Assembly: GCA_963836355.1 (NCBI GenBank) | Contig: CAWIJO010000006.1 | Coordinates: 646,210-710,209, forward strand | Reading direction: 5' to 3' | Length of the DNA stretch: 64,000 bases | From: Palsa-506 sp963836355 | Lineage (GTDB): Bacteria > Actinomycetota > Actinomycetes > Streptosporangiales > Streptosporangiaceae | In this document: positions 27,935 to 36,772 of the stretch, in pieces | Layout: every line of letters begins with the position of its first letter | How positions within the stretch are numbered: the stretch's first letter is position 1 | Notes under the pieces: generated by a model | What the model was told of the DNA's origin: nothing | Databases searched by the model: none | The model's input: the letters and a program-made list of their open reading frames with translations, nothing else | Translations under genes and position numbers: made by a program

Positions 27935-28858
27935 TCAGTACGTGATGCCGGGGAACTGCGCGCGGGCACGCTCCAGCTGGCCGGCCCGCTCGCGGGGCCA
28001 GCCGAAAGCGCGGGCGGCCTGGCCGCTCATGTCGGCGGCCGCAGCACCGCTGGTGAAGTGGACGTACTCGCCCCAGTTCATCCGCCGCGTGTAGGTCCCG
28101 CCGCAGTCGCGCGGGAAGTGCCGGGCCAGCTCCCGGAAGAACCTGTTCATGACCTCTGCCCGCCCGCAGTCCCGCCATAGCGGGTAGAACCAGTCGCGGA
28201 ACCAGCGGGTTCCCGGGCGAGGGAAATCGTCGGTGTTACCGGTGAACCGGCGGTAGACGCCCTTGGCCTCGCGATCCATGCCCAGCGCCGTGTAGAGGTC
28301 ATAGATGTAGAACTCGGCCCACTTGCTGTCGCCCCAGATCTCATACGCCGGTGAGCCGTGGACGCCGTTGTTGGCGCTCTCCACCGAATGCCCGATCTCA
28401 TGAGCGGGCAGCTCGCGAGCGAGGGTGCTGCCTTCCCGCCAGGTGTCCAGCCCGCAGTCGCTGACGTTGTGGTAGTCGTGGACCGGGCTGACGTAGTAGC
28501 CCGCATGGCCGCCGCCGTGCCGCCCGGCGTGGTGGATGGAGTAGATGCGCGGATCGAACCCGAACCCGTCGCCGTAGGTTGCCTTGGAGTACTGCCAGGT
28601 TACATTGATGAACCGGGGCAGCCACCGGACCTCGGCCCGGCGCACGTCGGGGTCCGCGTAGATCGCGCAGTGCTCGTCGCTGTGGTAGAGCCGGAGCAAC
28701 TGGCGGTGGTCGAACCAGTGCTCCTGCCAGCTGGCCGGCGGGTCAGCCAGCCGGCGCTCCGACTCTGCCTCCACCAGGTCCTCCCGCCTCCCCGGGCGCT
28801 GCCCGGCGGTTTTCGTTAAGCCCTCATCAACGCGACGCGAGCCGAGCGGGCGCCGCAC
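27935..28858 (-). CDS. Putative zinc metallopeptidase (HExxH)
   Basis: 307 residues from a GTG at 28858; a start further in is possible because the first ~40 residues are charged and poorly structured. The core carries ELPAHEIGHSVESANNG, a HExxH motif with helix-like context, and ~25 residues later GDSKWAEFYIYDL, whose Glu could be the third zinc ligand as in gluzincins. Upstream is HHAGRHGGGHAGYYVSPVHDYHN, rich in His. No signal peptide or membrane helix, so it seems cytoplasmic or exported by another route. Like the small HExxH protein at 4109-4501 it is on the minus strand, so the two flank the large operon. Substrate unknown. Confidence 0.65.
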   Translation of the reverse strand: MRRPLGSRRVDEGLTKTAGQRPGRREDLVEAESERRLADPPASWQEHWFDHRQLLRLYHSDEHCAIYADPDVRRAEVRWLPRFINVTWQYSKATYGDGFGFDPRIYSIHHAGRHGGGHAGYYVSPVHDYHNVSDCGLDTWREGSTLARELPAHEIGHSVESANNGVHGSPAYEIWGDSKWAEFYIYDLYTALGMDREAKGVYRRFTGNTDDFPRPGTRWFRDWFYPLWRDCGRAEVMNRFFRELARHFPRDCGGTYTRRMNWGEYVHFTSGAAAADMSGQAARAFGWPRERAGQLERARAQFPGITY

Positions 28859-28914
28859 CGCGGGCCACTGGGAGTGTCCTGCCGGGGCGACACTGGGGCG
28901 TTAGTCGTCAAACG

Positions 28915-30294
28915 CTACTTCTCGACGTAAAAGAGGCGCTTGTTGACGAATTCGTCGATGCCGAGGGGGCCTAGCTCGCGGCCAAAGCCGGAGCGCTTGG
29001 TGCCGCCGAACGGCAGGTCCGCGCCCTCGCCTGCCGGGGTGTTTACGCTGGCCATGCCGACCTCCAACTGCTCGGCGACCTTGATCGCCCGCTCCTCGTC
29101 GGTCGACCAGACCGCGCCGCCAAGACCGAAGTCCACCACGTTGGCGAGCTGGACCGCCTCGTCGTCGGCGCTGACCTTGTAGACGACGGCGACCGGGCCG
29201 AACAGCTCCTCGCGGTAGGCCCGCATTCCCGGGGTCACGCCGGTGAGCACTGCCGGGGCGAAGTAAGCGCCCTTACCGCCGTCGAGCGTGCCGCCGACGT
29301 GCAGCGTGGCGCCCTTCGATACCGCGTCCTGCACCTGGGCGAGGAGGTTCTCCGCTGCCTTACGGGAGACCATCGGGCTGTAAGAGCGCGGGGAGTCATC
29401 GCCCGGCTGACGCGGTGACATCGCGGTGGCACGCTTGACCAGGGCGGCCACGAAGTCGTCGTAGATGTCGTCCATGACGATCATCCGCTTGTTGGAGTTG
29501 CAGGCCTGGCCGACATTCTCCATCCGGGTGACCCAGGCGGTCTTAGCTGCGTCCTCGACGTCGTCGGTGTCGAGGATGATGTACGGGTCGGAGCCGCCAA
29601 GCTCAAGGACGACCTTCTTCAGGTTGCGGCCGGCCGTCTCGGCGACTACGGCGCCGGCCCGCTCGGAGCCGGTCAGCGACACGCCGTGCAGCCGCGGGTC
29701 GGCGATCATCGCGGCGACCTGCTCGTGGGTCGCGAAGAGGTTGACGTACACGCCGTCCGGTACGCCCGCGTCCTTCATGATCTGCGCGATCGCCAGGGCC
29801 GAGGTAGGGCAGTTTTCTGCGTGCTTGAGTAGGACGGTGTTGCCGACGATCAGGTTGGGCGCGGCGAACCTGGCCACCTGGTAATACGGGTAGTTCCACG
29901 GCATCACGCCGAGTACCGGGCCGACGGGCCGGTACTCGACGCGCGCGGTGTCATGGCCGGGCAGCGGCTTGTCGGCGATGAGCCCGGCGCCGTTGTCGGC
30001 GTAGTAGTTGAAGATGTCGGTGCAGAACTCGGCCTCGCCGACGCCCTGCGCGGGCCGCTTGCCCATCTCCTTGGTGATCAGCGCGGCCAGGTCGGCGGCG
30101 CACTCGGTGAACAGCTCGGCGATCCGCTTCACGACCGCGGCGCGCTCGGCGACCGGGCGCAGCCTCCATGCCGCGAACGCCTCGGTCGCGGCGGCGAGCA
30201 CCTCCGCGACCTCCGCGTCCGTGGCGAAGGGGAAAGTCTCGGTCACCTCGCCGGTCGCCGGGTCGGTTACCTGATAAGGCGGGGTCTGCGCCAT
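28915..30294 (-). CDS. NAD(P)-dependent aldehyde dehydrogenase, succinate-semialdehyde type
   Basis: 459 residues from the ATG at 30294, which has GGGAG six bases upstream; longer frames to 30411 are open but less likely. It has the ALDH signatures: cofactor segment PWNYPYYQ and LLKHAENCPTS, general base Glu in VVLELGGSDP, nucleophile Cys in NVGQACNSNKR, and the C-terminal PFGGTKRSGFGRELG. The replacement of the usual 'GQxCxxxxR' neighbourhood by CNSNKR is common in the GabD/YneI-like succinate-semialdehyde branch. It would oxidise an aldehyde to the acid using NAD(P)+ in the cytoplasm, feeding the TCA cycle. No operon partner. Confidence 0.9.
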   Translation of the reverse strand: MAQTPPYQVTDPATGEVTETFPFATDAEVAEVLAAATEAFAAWRLRPVAERAAVVKRIAELFTECAADLAALITKEMGKRPAQGVGEAEFCTDIFNYYADNGAGLIADKPLPGHDTARVEYRPVGPVLGVMPWNYPYYQVARFAAPNLIVGNTVLLKHAENCPTSALAIAQIMKDAGVPDGVYVNLFATHEQVAAMIADPRLHGVSLTGSERAGAVVAETAGRNLKKVVLELGGSDPYIILDTDDVEDAAKTAWVTRMENVGQACNSNKRMIVMDDIYDDFVAALVKRATAMSPRQPGDDSPRSYSPMVSRKAAENLLAQVQDAVSKGATLHVGGTLDGGKGAYFAPAVLTGVTPGMRAYREELFGPVAVVYKVSADDEAVQLANVVDFGLGGAVWSTDEERAIKVAEQLEVGMASVNTPAGEGADLPFGGTKRSGFGRELGPLGIDEFVNKRLFYVEK

Positions 30295-30713
30295 GCCTGC
30301 TCCCGGTGTCACTACGGTAAGGGTCCAGTGAGACAACGCTACGGGAGCAAGGTACCCAGCCCAAAGACCCCTCCCCCGGCCGGGACCGGGCCTGTGGCCC
30401 CAGATGATCATGAACGGCCTGCGTGACCGGTTTCCGGCACTGCGCCGATACCTCCATCGTCACGCTGAGTCACGCGAAGAGTGAGGGCGAGGGCGCGGCC
30501 GAGCCGCCGCTCTGGGCGGTCGGCAAGTGCCTGATGGTCGCCTGTTGGATCGCACAGATCGGATACTTCTGGGCGCGCGAGGGCCCCCTTCTGCAGGGGT
30601 ATTCTCCGTAGGACCTGGCCGTGCAGCCCGCAATTGCCGCCGTGGACAATATTCAAGCTGACTGCACGAATTACTGAGAGGTTTTAGTTTCTTCAGAAGA
30701 GCCCGGAGGTGCG
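30295..30713. other. Intergenic
   Basis: About 420 bases between the divergent aldehyde dehydrogenase and the frameshifted gene at 30714. Short overlapping frames occur on both strands, but none has recognisable content. It probably contains the dehydrogenase promoter. Confidence 0.45.
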
Positions 30714-31390
30714 ATGAGCACTGATGGCGATGGCACCGCGCAGCAGCCCAGTGAACCCGCCGTCGAGGACGGCATCCCGCCGGCGCCCGTCCCGGGGGAG
30801 TCAGGGCTCTGGCCCGACCCTCCCTTCGCCGTAGACCCGCTCTTCCGTGGGGTGTCGCCGAGAGCGGGCGCTACAGCATCGGCTGGCAGAGCTGGCCGGT
30901 GAAAAAGGGCGGCCCGGGCTATGTGATCATCCGCCGTGGGGCCTTGGGCGTACTCAAGGCCGCGAACCGGTACCCGCTTACCGGCGAGGGCTGGGCACAG
31001 GTGTGGCAGAAGCCAACCGAGCTTGACCCAGCCGCCGCCGGGCGTGTCCGCGATGTGCTCATCCAGCGCACGACCGCACTGGCTCAGCCTGCGAGCGCGC
31101 CGGAACCGCCCGCGCCGACGAATGCCCTGGCCCCTCGACTGGCCCCACGCAGGGAAAAGGAAGCGTGGTCCGTCCGGGTGGCCAACACCTTAACGGGCCT
31201 CGGCGTGCGTGTCCGCGATGGAGACGTCTACCCGTACCCCACCAGAGCGTGGTCGGCATTCTGGTTGCGGACGCGCGCAGTGCCGATATGTACGTTGGTC
31301 TTGGTCGACTGGCCGCCCGTACACCAGCAACCGAACGGAATGTTCTGCGTCTGTGGGCTGGCTGACCGGTTGGTCATGTCGTCTGGATAG
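30714..31390 (+). pseudogene. Frameshifted hypothetical gene
   Basis: An ATG at 30714 after GGAGGTGCG opens a 62-codon frame (MSTDGDGTAQQPSEPAVEDG) that dissolves at about 30845. From there a different frame continues without a gap: VAESGRYSIGWQSWPVKKGG then PGYVIIRRGALGVLKAANRY, running to 31390. Joining the two at a single frameshift gives a ~225-residue soluble protein with a disordered N-terminus and a small beta-rich domain. I do not recognise the family. The C-terminal end (DWPPVHQQPNGMFCVCGLAD) may itself be aberrant. Confidence 0.5.
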
Positions 31391-31595
31391 GTCGAGCGGG
31401 CGGCGGGGCGGTCATCAGCGCACCGCGCGTCCGGCTCGGTATGGTCGGGTTGAACTGCTAACGCTTGCCCATACTCCATCCGGCAAGTGATGAAGAACGG
31501 CCGCTATCGCAGGCTGGAGTGGCGGCCGGTGGCTCACTGGCCTGCCCGGGGAGCTTGTCGCCAGCGCCCAGCCACGGCCCGGGCTTTCCACTGTG

Positions 31596-31811
31596 TCACC
31601 ACATGCTGGCGCAGGGCGAGGCGGACGGGGTGACCAGGGCGAGCCAGCTCACGACCGGGACCAGGTCCTCATATTCGGCCTCGCAGGCCGGGCAGGTGCC
31701 GAGGTGGCGCCGCACCGCGGCGCATGCCTGCGGGTCCAGGGCGCCGACGAGGTAGGCGGCTAGGTCACCGCGCCAGCCGGGGCAGGCCAGGGCCCATCTG
31801 CTGGTTCTCAC
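31596..31811 (-). CDS. Zinc-finger anti-sigma factor N-terminal domain, truncated
   Basis: 71 residues from a GTG at 31811 with GGAGG five bases upstream. The sequence WRGDLAAYLVGALDPQACAA then VRRHLGTCPACEAEYEDL is the zf-HC2 anti-sigma fold, with the H-x3-C-x2-C zinc ligands in HLGTCPAC. Full-length relatives continue into a membrane helix and sensor domain, but here the frame ends shortly after (TPSASPCASMW). No ECF sigma gene is adjacent, so it is probably an orphan remnant, though a free ~60-residue zf-HC2 domain could still bind sigma. Confidence 0.65.
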   Translation of the reverse strand: MRTSRWALACPGWRGDLAAYLVGALDPQACAAVRRHLGTCPACEAEYEDLVPVVSWLALVTPSASPCASMW

Positions 31812-32226
31812 GTACGCCTCCGGGGTAGTAGCCGGCCTGGCAGCCTATGGCGGGATTCCGGGGTGCCGGGCTGACAGCGCAGGAGCGCGCCCGCCGGGAA
31901 CAGGTCCGGCTGGGGCCGGCGGGGCTGCTTGGGGCGGGCGGTGACCGGATGCGGCCGACGGTTTCCGGGTGTCGCGAATATCGGCGAACCGGTGGCGGCG
32001 GGCGCTCCCTGCTGGTGGCCGGGCGGCATTGGGCCGGGCCGTTATGCTGGCCCGGCGGCGAGCCCGGCCTGTGCCTTCTCTGAGGTATTCCGGTTCAGGG
32101 AGATCGGCGGGGCCCGCCATGTCCATGCGGGAGAGTCGCCGCAGTGACGGGAGCATGGCCGCGCTGGTCAGTGCCCCCGTGGAGGGCCTCACCGACCGTC
32201 CGGTAGCCACCCTAGGTCACCGCTCC
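31812..32226. other. Intergenic
   Basis: About 415 bases with only low-complexity Arg/Ala/Gly frames on both strands. No supportable gene. It would hold the promoter for the anti-sigma fragment. Confidence 0.4.
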
Positions 32227-32430
32227 TCAGTAGCCGTAGGAGCCGCCGCCCGAGGTGCCCTCGCCCGAGGTGCCGGCCCCGCTGCCGGTGCCGGGGGTGG
32301 ACGGGCCGCTCACGCCTGGCCCGTTCTGATGGGACCCGGCCGACGACGAGCCGAACGCGCCGGCTTGTGATAGCACGCCGCCGAGGGCCAGTGCGCCGAC
32401 CACCACCGCGGCCGCGGCCGTGACGCCCGG
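32227..32430 (-). pseudogene. C-terminal remnant of a membrane/secreted protein with Gly/Ser tail
   Basis: Reading leftward to the TGA at 32227-32229, the frame encodes a hydrophobic helix (TAAAAVVVGALALGGVLS) followed by a low-complexity Gly/Ser/Pro tail (PSTPGTGSGAGTSGEGTS) ending in GGGSYGY. No start codon is found; the upstream part is replaced by the integrase relic at about 32440. This looks like the 3' end of a gene cut by that insertion. Confidence 0.45.
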
Positions 32431-32439
32431 GCAACGAGC

Positions 32440-32841
32440 TGCTGACCGTACCGGGCCCAGCCCTCGGGCCAGCAGCGCCGCCGCACCGGGATCGCCGCGC
32501 TGGTCGAGCGCCTCGTCACCGCAAACCGTTCCTGGGGTTCCAGCGGATCCAAGGCGAGATGCTCAAGCTCGGCCGGGTCGGCGCCTCCGCGATCCACCAG
32601 ATCCTCAAGGCCCTGAGGATCCCTCCGGCGCCGAAACGGCACACCGGTACGACGCGGCGGCAGTAAACGACATCTGCGGACGGTCCTGGCCGGGTACGAG
32701 GCTACAACCGACGAAAGCCCCATCGCAGCCGCCAGCTTCGCCCTCTCCGGCCCGATCACCCAGTGGCCGACCTGTCCCAGCAGCGGATCCGACGCCGGCC
32801 AGTCCTTGGCGGCCTCATCAACAAGTACTACCAAGCGGCAT
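32440..32841 (+). pseudogene. Integrase-core transposase relic with internal deletion
   Basis: The first part encodes VERLVTANRSWG, shifts frame, and continues FQRIQGEMLKLGRVGASAIH then QILKALRIPPAPKRHT. It then jumps directly to the extreme C-terminus: PHRSRQLRPLRPDHPVADLS then GGLINKYYQAA and a stop. The middle ~170 residues with the DDE catalytic core are gone. The tail is nearly identical to the partial gene at 1-233, so both belong to one transposase family. Clearly inactive. Confidence 0.75.
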
Positions 32842-33195
32842 AGCTAATCTTATAAAATCCCAGGTCAGACGTCGTTCAATTGGTTTCGAAGCGGTACAGG
32901 CCAGGGATCGCGGCAGGATCAACGCAGCTGGGCCTGCTGGGGAATTCGCCCGCGGTCAGCAGCGTGACGTGTGACGCAACAGCCGCGACGATGAGGGTTC
33001 AGGCGTCGCGGGGCTCACCCGAGACCTGGCCGGGTGCCGGGCAATGGCGAGGTGTGTCCCGGCCAGGAGTCGCCGCCGGTTGCCAATCGCGGACGAAGGT
33101 CCCGCCGAGAACGGACCTTCGCACCTGCACGCTGACCTCGGCCGGGGGTCGGCTGATGCTATCGGTAATACTGCCGGCTGCCGCCCGGAGGAGCC
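32842..33195. other. Intergenic
   Basis: About 350 bases with a locally lower G+C start. No gene seen. It precedes the strong ribosome site of the nitroreductase fragment and presumably carries that gene's promoter. Confidence 0.4.
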
Positions 33196-33417
33196 ATGGA
33201 TATTCTCCCGTTGCCCGTCCAGCGGCTGATTGGGCCGGAGCCGCTGACCGTGGCGGAGATCGCCGCCTACGTCGTAGGGGCGGCGGTGCGGGCTCCCTCG
33301 GTACACAACACCGAGCCATGGTGGTTCAGCGGCGGCGTGCAGGAGATCGGCCTGTACCCGCCCCCCAGCGTCTTGTTCGCAAGCGGCGGCGAACATCTCA
33401 GCATCAGCCATGAATGA
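33196..33417 (+). pseudogene. N-terminal fragment of an Acg-type nitroreductase
   Basis: 73 residues from the ATG at 33196, with a strong GGAGGAG site five bases upstream. It contains TVAEIAAYVVGAAVRAPSVH then NTEPWWF, the start of the flavin-binding fold in Acg/Rv2032-type proteins. After GLYPPPSVLF the sequence no longer follows the family and ends within 20 codons, so about 250 residues are missing. The following PPOX gene starts inside its end (ATG at 33410). In mycobacteria such genes belong to the dormancy regulon. This copy cannot be functional, but its expression signals are intact. Confidence 0.7.
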
Positions 33418-33916
33418 AAGACCGGGGCACCAGCTTCGTTGGCAGGAGCTAACCAAGGGCGAGTGCTTTCAGCTGCTGGCTCAAAAGCATCTGGGCCGGG
33501 TGGCTTTCGTCGACGACCGCGGGCCGATCGTATTTCCTGTCAACTTCGTCCTCGACCGCCACATGGTGGTGTTCCGCACCGACGCGGGAACCAAGCTGGA
33601 CGCTGCGAGCCGCGGCAGCCGGGTGGCGTTCGAGATTGATGGCACCGACGCTGCGGCTCACACTGGCTGGAGCGTGGTGATCCGCGGTGAGGTCGTAGAG
33701 GTCACCGACCCGGCAGAGTTGGCGCGCCTGCGCAAGCTGCCGCTGGACCCGTGGGCACCGGGCGCCAAGACCCGCTACGTACGCATCCTGCCCGCGATGC
33801 TGACCGGCCGGCGGATCTCGGCACCCAGTAGCCCTTCGAATCGGGGTGGCGAACCCACATCCCTGGGGCGAAGCCCATCCAAATGCGGTGAGGCCAGGCC
33901 ATGGGAACGGACATAG
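33410..33916 (+). CDS. Pyridoxamine 5'-phosphate oxidase-family flavin/F420-binding protein
   Basis: 168 residues with the split-barrel PPOX fold: ECFQLLAQKHLGRVAFVDD, then PIVFPVNFVLDRHMVVFRTD, GTKLDAASRGSRVAFEIDG, and WSVVIRGEVVEVTDPAELAR. Small stand-alone members of this type bind FMN or F420 and reduce or bind small molecules. The ATG overlaps the end of the nitroreductase fragment by eight bases, and the C-terminus overlaps the next gene by 16 bases. The last ~30 residues (SSPSNRGGEPTSLGRS) are Ser/Arg-rich and unlike the family, perhaps a read-on after loss of the original stop. Confidence 0.82.
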   Translation: MNERPGHQLRWQELTKGECFQLLAQKHLGRVAFVDDRGPIVFPVNFVLDRHMVVFRTDAGTKLDAASRGSRVAFEIDGTDAAAHTGWSVVIRGEVVEVTDPAELARLRKLPLDPWAPGAKTRYVRILPAMLTGRRISAPSSPSNRGGEPTSLGRSPSKCGEARPWERT

Positions 33917-35463
33917 ATCAAGAAGAGTTCGGCGAGCACGATTACCTGCGCTTCCGGGAACGGCTCGAGCAATGCCTGTCCGCGCTCGGGCAGCTGCTTG
34001 AACGGCCTGGCTTCGGCGCCGGCCCCGCCACTATAGGTGCCGAGCTCGAACTGTTCCTGGTCGACGGCGCGGCCCGGCCGCTGCCGCACAACCGGGCCAT
34101 CCGTGCCGCGGCGGCCGACCCGCGGGTCACGGTTGAGCTGAACCGCTTCAACCTGGAGCTCAACGCCTCACCGGCTCTGCTGGCCGGCCGCCCATTCGCT
34201 GCGCTCGGGGGCGAGCTGAACGTGCTGCTTGATCGCGTGGCCGACGTCGCCAAAGACCACGCAGGCCGGCTCGCGCTTATTGGCATTCTGCCCACCCTCA
34301 GCCAGGCTGACCTCGGTCCCGGCGCAATAACGGACGTGCCGCGTTACCGGGCGTTGAACAGCGGCCTGCGGCGGCTCCGCCAGGACCCGTTTCGTATCCG
34401 GATCGCGGGCGAGGACCCGCTGGATCTGGCCAGCGAGGATGTCGCGCTGGAAGGGGCAAACAGCTCGTTCCAGGTGCACCTTCGCGTCGATCCGGCCGAC
34501 TTCACGCGCACCTACAACGCGGTCCAGCTGGCTACGGCACCTGTGCTGGCAGTGTCCGGCAACTCGCCCACATTTCTGGGCCACCGGCTCTGGGACGAGA
34601 CACGGATCGCCCTGTTCAAGCAGTCGGTTGACGATCGCGAGGGCCACGGACCACGCCGCCGGCTGGCCCGCACGGCACTGGGGACAGGCTGGCTGCGGCG
34701 CGGCGCGCTGGAACTGTTCACCGAGAGCATCCGGCTGCACCAGCCGCTGCTGCCCGCCCTGCGCCAGCCGCTGCCGCCGGCGGTGGGCGGCCTGGACCTG
34801 CGGCCCGGCTGCGCCGGGCGGCAGGCGCCATCCCTGGATGAGCTCAGGCTGCACCAGGGCACCGTGTGGCGCTGGAACCGGGCCATCTACGACCCTGCGT
34901 CTCTTGGGCATCTGCGGATCGAGATGCGGGCCCTGCCCGCCGGCCCCACCGTCATTGACATGCTGGCCAACGCCGCTTTCCTGATCGGCCTGTCCCTGTG
35001 GCTGGCGGGGCAGGACCAGCAGTGGACCTATGCGCTACCGTTCGAGCGTGCCGATCACAGTTTTTACCGTGCCGCCCAGCAAGGCCTGTCCGCTCAGCTG
35101 AGCTGGCCAGCCGAGCACCGGGATCAAATACGGACGCTTGTTGCTGCCAAGCTCGTGGCCGAGCTGGTGCCGGCGGCAAGGCAAGGGCTGCTCCAGGCCG
35201 GCGTGGCAGCGGCAGAGGCGGACGGACTGCTCGAAGTGATTTCTGCCCGGGCGGCCTCGGGACAGACCGGCGCCGCGTGGCAGCGCGCCACACTGGCCGT
35301 GGCCGAGCGCGGTCTTGACCGGGAGCGAGCGCTAGCCGTGATGCTTGACCGCTACCTCCAGCACGCGGAGACCGGGCTGCCAGTCCACGCCTGGCCAGTC
35401 GTCGGCCGCGTGAGGATAGCGCGCCACACCCGACCCGGGCCAGCACGGCGTGCAGAAACTTAG
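33901..35463 (+). CDS. Carboxylate-amine/glutamate-cysteine ligase family 2 (GCS2)-like enzyme
   Basis: 520 residues from the ATG at 33901. The N-terminal motif IGAELELFLVDG carries the conserved Glu residues of GCS2 ligases, followed by VTVELNRFNLELNASP, where the Glu/Asn pair binds metal-ATP, then FQVHLRVDPADF and VSGNSPTFLGHRLWDETRIA. The region YDPASLGHLRIEMRALPAGP matches the C-terminal catalytic block. The family forms gamma-glutamyl or related amide bonds with ATP. This longer actinobacterial subgroup is often annotated as glutamate-cysteine ligase, but its substrate is uncertain because actinomycetes make mycothiol rather than glutathione. Coupled to the PPOX gene. Confidence 0.8.
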   Translation: MGTDIDQEEFGEHDYLRFRERLEQCLSALGQLLERPGFGAGPATIGAELELFLVDGAARPLPHNRAIRAAAADPRVTVELNRFNLELNASPALLAGRPFAALGGELNVLLDRVADVAKDHAGRLALIGILPTLSQADLGPGAITDVPRYRALNSGLRRLRQDPFRIRIAGEDPLDLASEDVALEGANSSFQVHLRVDPADFTRTYNAVQLATAPVLAVSGNSPTFLGHRLWDETRIALFKQSVDDREGHGPRRRLARTALGTGWLRRGALELFTESIRLHQPLLPALRQPLPPAVGGLDLRPGCAGRQAPSLDELRLHQGTVWRWNRAIYDPASLGHLRIEMRALPAGPTVIDMLANAAFLIGLSLWLAGQDQQWTYALPFERADHSFYRAAQQGLSAQLSWPAEHRDQIRTLVAAKLVAELVPAARQGLLQAGVAAAEADGLLEVISARAASGQTGAAWQRATLAVAERGLDRERALAVMLDRYLQHAETGLPVHAWPVVGRVRIARHTRPGPARRAET

Positions 35464-35786
35464 GCGTGGTGCCCGCGCATTGCACGCTGGAGGGCAGCCA
35501 TTGCTGCCGCAACGGCCAGCGCGCGCCAAGGATGCGCACGGGCCTTTGCGCCATGGTCCTCCCGACCGCGCGGCTCCTTCGACGACGTGTTCACGGCAGC
35601 GGGCGCCAGGATTCTGGCCAGCCCGTCGCAGGCGCCGAGAGCGAACGCGATCTCCGAAAGAATGGTCGGCACGAACGTGCTGAGCGGGTCAGCTGACTGC
35701 GGAACATTTCCTTGCTGGTCTCATTACGGTGCGATGTTGTGGTTGAGCCGGAGGACGTTGCCCCGGGCGTAGCGGCGCTTGGGCCG
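35464..35786. other. Intergenic
   Basis: About 320 bases between the ligase gene and the convergent transposase fragment. Only shadow-type frames are visible; nothing can be supported. Confidence 0.4.
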
Positions 35787-36058
35787 CTAATGTCCCGGTC
35801 CCGAGATGCGTGAGCAGTAGCGGCAGATGCGGTCGATGATCTGGTCGGCGGTCTTGGTCCATTTGAAGGGCCGGGCGCCTTCGTTCCAGATCTTGATCCA
35901 GTCCTCGAGCGCGGTGGTGAGCTGATCGAGGGAGCAGAACACGCCGCGTTCGAGGCAGCGCCGCTGCAATTCGGCCAGCCACCGCTCGGCCTGGTTGATC
36001 CACGACGAGTATGTGGGGGGTGAAGTGCAGCACGAACCGGGGGTGGGCCAGCAGCCAT
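35787..36058 (-). pseudogene. IS630-type transposase C-terminal fragment
   Basis: Encodes TPTYSSWINQAERWLAELQR, RCLERGVFCSLDQLTTALED and WNEGARPFKWTKTADQIIDR then ICRYCSRISGPGH, the typical end of an IS630 DDE transposase including the catalytic Glu region. An extra C in a run of Cs near 36015 shifts the frame between the preceding FVLHFTP block and this part. The N-terminal two thirds are missing; the fragment is fused to an unrelated HTH gene start at 36060. Confidence 0.72.
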
Positions 36059-36059
36059 C

Positions 36060-36176
36060 GCGCACCGCCGACAGCGTGATGCCCCGGTCGGCGAGCTGCG
36101 GCACCAGCCCGGTGGTGGTGAACATGCCGCGCTCGGCCATCACGTTGCGCAGCCGCCACTGGTAGCTGACCTGCAC
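36060..36176 (-). pseudogene. N-terminal fragment of an XRE-type helix-turn-helix regulator
   Basis: From an ATG at 36176 the frame encodes MQVSYQWRLRNVMAERGMFT then TGLVPQLADRGITLSA, the first half of the XRE HTH seen in small regulators encoded next to actinobacterial tyrosine recombinases. It breaks off at SAVRDGC and runs into the IS630 fragment. Only about 38 residues remain. Confidence 0.55.
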
Positions 36177-36772
36177 CAGCCCTTGCGCCCCGCCGACCGG
36201 ATCGCCTCCACCTGCCCGTCGGCGTGGTCGAAGAACGCCTCCAGCTCATCGAGGGTGAACGCCCGCCTCGACGGGCCGGACTCATTCGCCTGGGCGTGCA
36301 CTGCGGTGTTCCACTCATGACATACCTGGACCGGATGGGTGCCGAACCGGCTCTCGCACTCCGCCGCCCACTCATACGCCGGGTCAGTCAGATAGCCGCA
36401 CAGCAGCCGGACCGACTCGGTGTAATTGCGCACCGTCGAGCGGGCCAGGTGCCGCACCGCCCGCAGGTCGGTGCACCACTCATCCACCAGCTGAGCCGAC
36501 AACTGCCAGGGGAAGCAGCCAGCGTGCACGGCGAACGCCCGCACCGCCCGGCGGCGGTTCTCGATCGTGCCGAACCCCAGGTTGCGGGCCAGCTGCCGGC
36601 TGGCCCACCCGGCCAGCATCGCGTCGAAGACCTGCTCATCGGGCCGCAGCGCGCCACCCCGGCCGCCAGCTCCAGCCGGGCAGCCCCGGCAGCCGGCCCG
36701 CCAGCGGCGCTCACCCGCCCGCCGCCCGCCGCCCGCCGTCCCCGGCCCGCGCGCCGCCCTCGCCCGGCACAA
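36177..36772 (-). pseudogene. Tyrosine recombinase, N-terminal half only
   Basis: The part recognisable as integrase begins at RPDEQVFDAMLAGWASRQLA, then GFGTIENRRRAVRAFAVHAG and the core-binding helices DEWCTDLRAVRHLARSTVRN and YTESVRLLCGYLTDPAYEWA, ending with RAFTLDELEAFFDHADGQVE just before the catalytic domain. The catalytic R...HxxR...Y region is deleted and the frame runs directly into the XRE gene start (36176). In intact pairs the recombinase lies immediately upstream of that regulator, so this is a simple internal deletion. The start codon is uncertain. Confidence 0.65.

Noticed and set aside
33096..33130. DosR-type operator near AAGGTCCCGCCGAGAACGGACCTT
   Set aside because: The palindrome has the wrong spacing and core compared with the known 20-base box, so I could not support it as an operator; at most it is a weak hairpin.
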